From: Mediterranea massiliensis
GTDB taxonomy: Bacteria; Bacteroidota; Bacteroidia; Bacteroidales; Bacteroidaceae
Assembly: GCA_958402075.1 (NCBI GenBank)
Contig: CATXSD010000148.1
Location: 1-6,255 of the forward strand
Direction of reading: 5' to 3'
DNA: 6,255 nt
In this document: in pieces, positions 5,176 to 6,255 of the stretch
Position numbering within the stretch: the stretch's first letter is position 1
Layout: each line of letters starts with the position of its first letter
Notes under the pieces: model-generated
The model's database searches: none
The model's input: only the letters and a program-made list of their open reading frames with translations
Told to the model about the DNA's origin: nothing
Made by a program: the position numbers and the translations under genes

Positions 5176-5586
5176 ATGAAATACCTGCGTGTGATTATGG
5201 CCCTGGCCCTGGCCTTTGTGCTCTGCTCGGCCTTTACGATGAAGAAAGACAAGGATAAGGAAAAGGAGAAACCCGTGTATGTGTTCGGGGTGGCGGCTTC
5301 GTTCACCGATACGGTGGTCTATTACACTCCCGTCCAGCTGGTGGACAGCGTGGCGCTGGACAAGAACGGCTTCCTGCCCCAGCGCGACATGTATTCCTAC
5401 CAGCTGAAGAACCACGTGGAGTACCAGCTGAACAAGCCCAACTATACGTGCTCCATCTACTTCTCCGAAAACAAGAAGAAGCTCGAGAAGGAGGCTGCCA
5501 AGGTGACGGATACTTATCGCAAGAGCCAGTATGGCGTGCAGGTCATCGGCCCCGAGGACTTCAAGTTTGAGAAACCTGAAGAGTAA
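5176..5586 (+). CDS. Small exported protein of unknown function
   Basis: A 136-residue protein I cannot assign to a named family. The ATG at 5176 is chosen because it starts a classic signal peptide: MKYLR, then a hydrophobic stretch at residues about 6-19 ending in CSAF. C17 is preceded by Leu, so a lipobox is unlikely and cleavage by signal peptidase I is expected. The in-frame ATG at 5071 would translate the rpoD terminator and promoter, and is rejected. The mature protein begins with a very charged run (KKDKDKEKEK, residues 23-32), followed by a probable small alpha/beta domain. Within it are VYVFGVAASFTDTVVYYTP, a central RDMYSYQLKNHVEYQL and a Lys/Glu-rich helix NKKKLEKEAAKVTDTYRK (99-116). 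It most likely acts in the periplasm (inference). It is the first gene after the rpoD terminator and sits 12 bases before the clostripain-like lipoprotein gene, so the two probably share a transcript. That neighbour does not define its role. Confidence 0.85.
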   Translation: MKYLRVIMALALAFVLCSAFTMKKDKDKEKEKPVYVFGVAASFTDTVVYYTPVQLVDSVALDKNGFLPQRDMYSYQLKNHVEYQLNKPNYTCSIYFSENKKKLEKEAAKVTDTYRKSQYGVQVIGPEDFKFEKPEE

Positions 5587-5598
5587 ATCCGTAGCCTT

Positions 5599-6255
5599 AT
5601 GTTCAGACGCAATGTTTTCATAATGATGCTGTTGTCGCTGCTGGCTTTGGCTTCCTGTGACAAGGAATTTGTAGCGGTTTCGGGTGTCGTCTTGGATGCC
5701 AATAAATTATATATTGGTATCGGTGATGTGGTGCATTTGAATGTCGATGTTTTGCCTCAAGACGCAACGAATAAAAAAGTATCCTGGACATCCAGTGATG
5801 AAACGGTTGCTTCGGTTGATGAGGATGGTGTCGTAACAGCTATTAAGCCGGGTGTAGTGGAGGTTGTCGTTGTGACCGAAGACGGTGGAAAAGAAGCTGT
5901 ATGTGAAGTCAATGTTTTGGCCTTGAATTTTTATAAGCGGACGGTGCTGGTATATATAGCTGCCGACAACAACCTGTCTTCCTTTGCTTTAGATGATTTG
6001 GAGGAAATGAAGCAGGGGCTGTTGGAAACGAATGTGGATAAGCTCCATCTGCTTGTCTACATCGATACGGGCAGCTCGCCCCGCCTCGTGGAGCTGAAGA
6101 AGCAGAACGGGCAGGTGGTGGAGGACGTGGTGCGCACCTACGACGACCGCAACTCCGTGGGTGTGGACGAGACGCTCGAAGTGTTTGACGCCGTCTTCGC
6201 CAACCCCGACTTCCTGGCCGAGAGCTACGGCCTGATCTACTGGTCGCATGCCGAC
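5599..6255 (+). CDS. Lipoprotein with Big_2 Ig-like domain and clostripain-type (C11) protease domain, 5' part
   Basis: The first 219 codons of an open frame that runs off the window. The start ATG at 5599 opens a lipoprotein signal peptide with a good lipobox (LALAS-C20). Residues about 29-107 form a bacterial Ig-like (Big_2) domain, with VLPQDATNKKVSWTSSDET and VASVDEDGVVTAIKPGVVEV as the recognisable strands. From about residue 113 the sequence matches the start of a C11 clostripain-like caspase-fold domain: RTVLVYIAADNNLSSFALDD, then a YGLIYWSH strand whose H217 (codon 6247-6249) is the expected catalytic histidine. The catalytic cysteine would lie beyond the window, so activity cannot be judged. 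Family knowledge: C11 enzymes are cysteine endopeptidases, often cleaving after arginine or lysine; Bacteroidales carry many exported members. Acidic residues follow C20 (DKE), weakly compatible with surface export. Base composition changes abruptly near 6055, from AT-rich to GC-rich codons. It is 12 bases downstream of the preceding gene and likely in the same operon. Confidence 0.82.
   Translation, partial: MFRRNVFIMMLLSLLALASCDKEFVAVSGVVLDANKLYIGIGDVVHLNVDVLPQDATNKKVSWTSSDETVASVDEDGVVTAIKPGVVEVVVVTEDGGKEAVCEVNVLALNFYKRTVLVYIAADNNLSSFALDDLEEMKQGLLETNVDKLHLLVYIDTGSSPRLVELKKQNGQVVEDVVRTYDDRNSVGVDETLEVFDAVFANPDFLAESYGLIYWSHAD

Noticed and set aside
4195..5415. Minus-strand open frame of 406 codons opposite rpoD.
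   Set aside because: It is a shadow of rpoD and runs through the rpoD terminator and the start of the next gene; no domain is visible.

Overview
The window looks like a chromosomal housekeeping segment from a Bacteroidales bacterium (Bacteroides, Phocaeicola or Prevotella type). The evidence is a 286-residue primary sigma factor with no region 1.1, the characteristic Bacteroidetes primary sigma. Perfect matches to the Bacteroidetes -7 promoter element TAnnTTTG also lie in the gaps, start codons lack strong Shine-Dalgarno sequences, and lipoprotein signal peptides are frequent. All recognisable genes are on the + strand. The genus cannot be fixed from the sequence alone.

Layout. (1) 3-686: the C-terminal 227 residues of an enolase-superfamily dipeptide epimerase (L-Ala-D/L-Glu epimerase type). 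(2) 681-780: an AT-rich element built of 7-bp repeats, whose two halves are inverted relative to each other. It supplies the stop codon of the epimerase and runs up to the next start codon. (3) 781-2118: a lipoprotein with a transglutaminase-like Cys-His-Asp core. (4) 2119-2383: a gene-free, AT-rich stretch with a hairpin and several GTTAA/TTAAC boxes. (5) 2384-3919: htrA, a Deg-family periplasmic serine protease with two PDZ domains. (6) 3920-4185: a spacer with a strong intrinsic terminator, a possible small-RNA promoter and the promoter of the sigma factor. (7) 4186-5046: rpoD. (8) 5047-5175: a terminator directly abutting a promoter. (9) 5176-5586: a small exported protein of unknown function. 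(10) 5599-6255 and beyond: the N-terminal part of a lipoprotein with a Big_2 Ig-like domain followed by a clostripain-type (C11) protease domain, cut off by the window end.

How the parts fit. The epimerase and the transglutaminase-like lipoprotein are close and have no recognisable promoter between them, so they are probably co-transcribed. Both fit handling of cell-wall peptides, by analogy to known murein-peptide operons, but the lipoprotein's substrate is not shown by the sequence. htrA serves envelope protein quality control and appears to have its own upstream region and its own terminator. rpoD has its own promoter and terminator. The last two genes are 12 bases apart and probably form an operon of exported proteins.

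No mobile element, tRNA, rRNA or CRISPR array is visible. I do not see clear evidence for a wholly new multi-gene system. The most unusual signals are the heptamer-repeat element at 681-780, the dyad inside the rpoD promoter, the possible small RNA after htrA, and a sharp change of base composition inside the clostripain-like gene.
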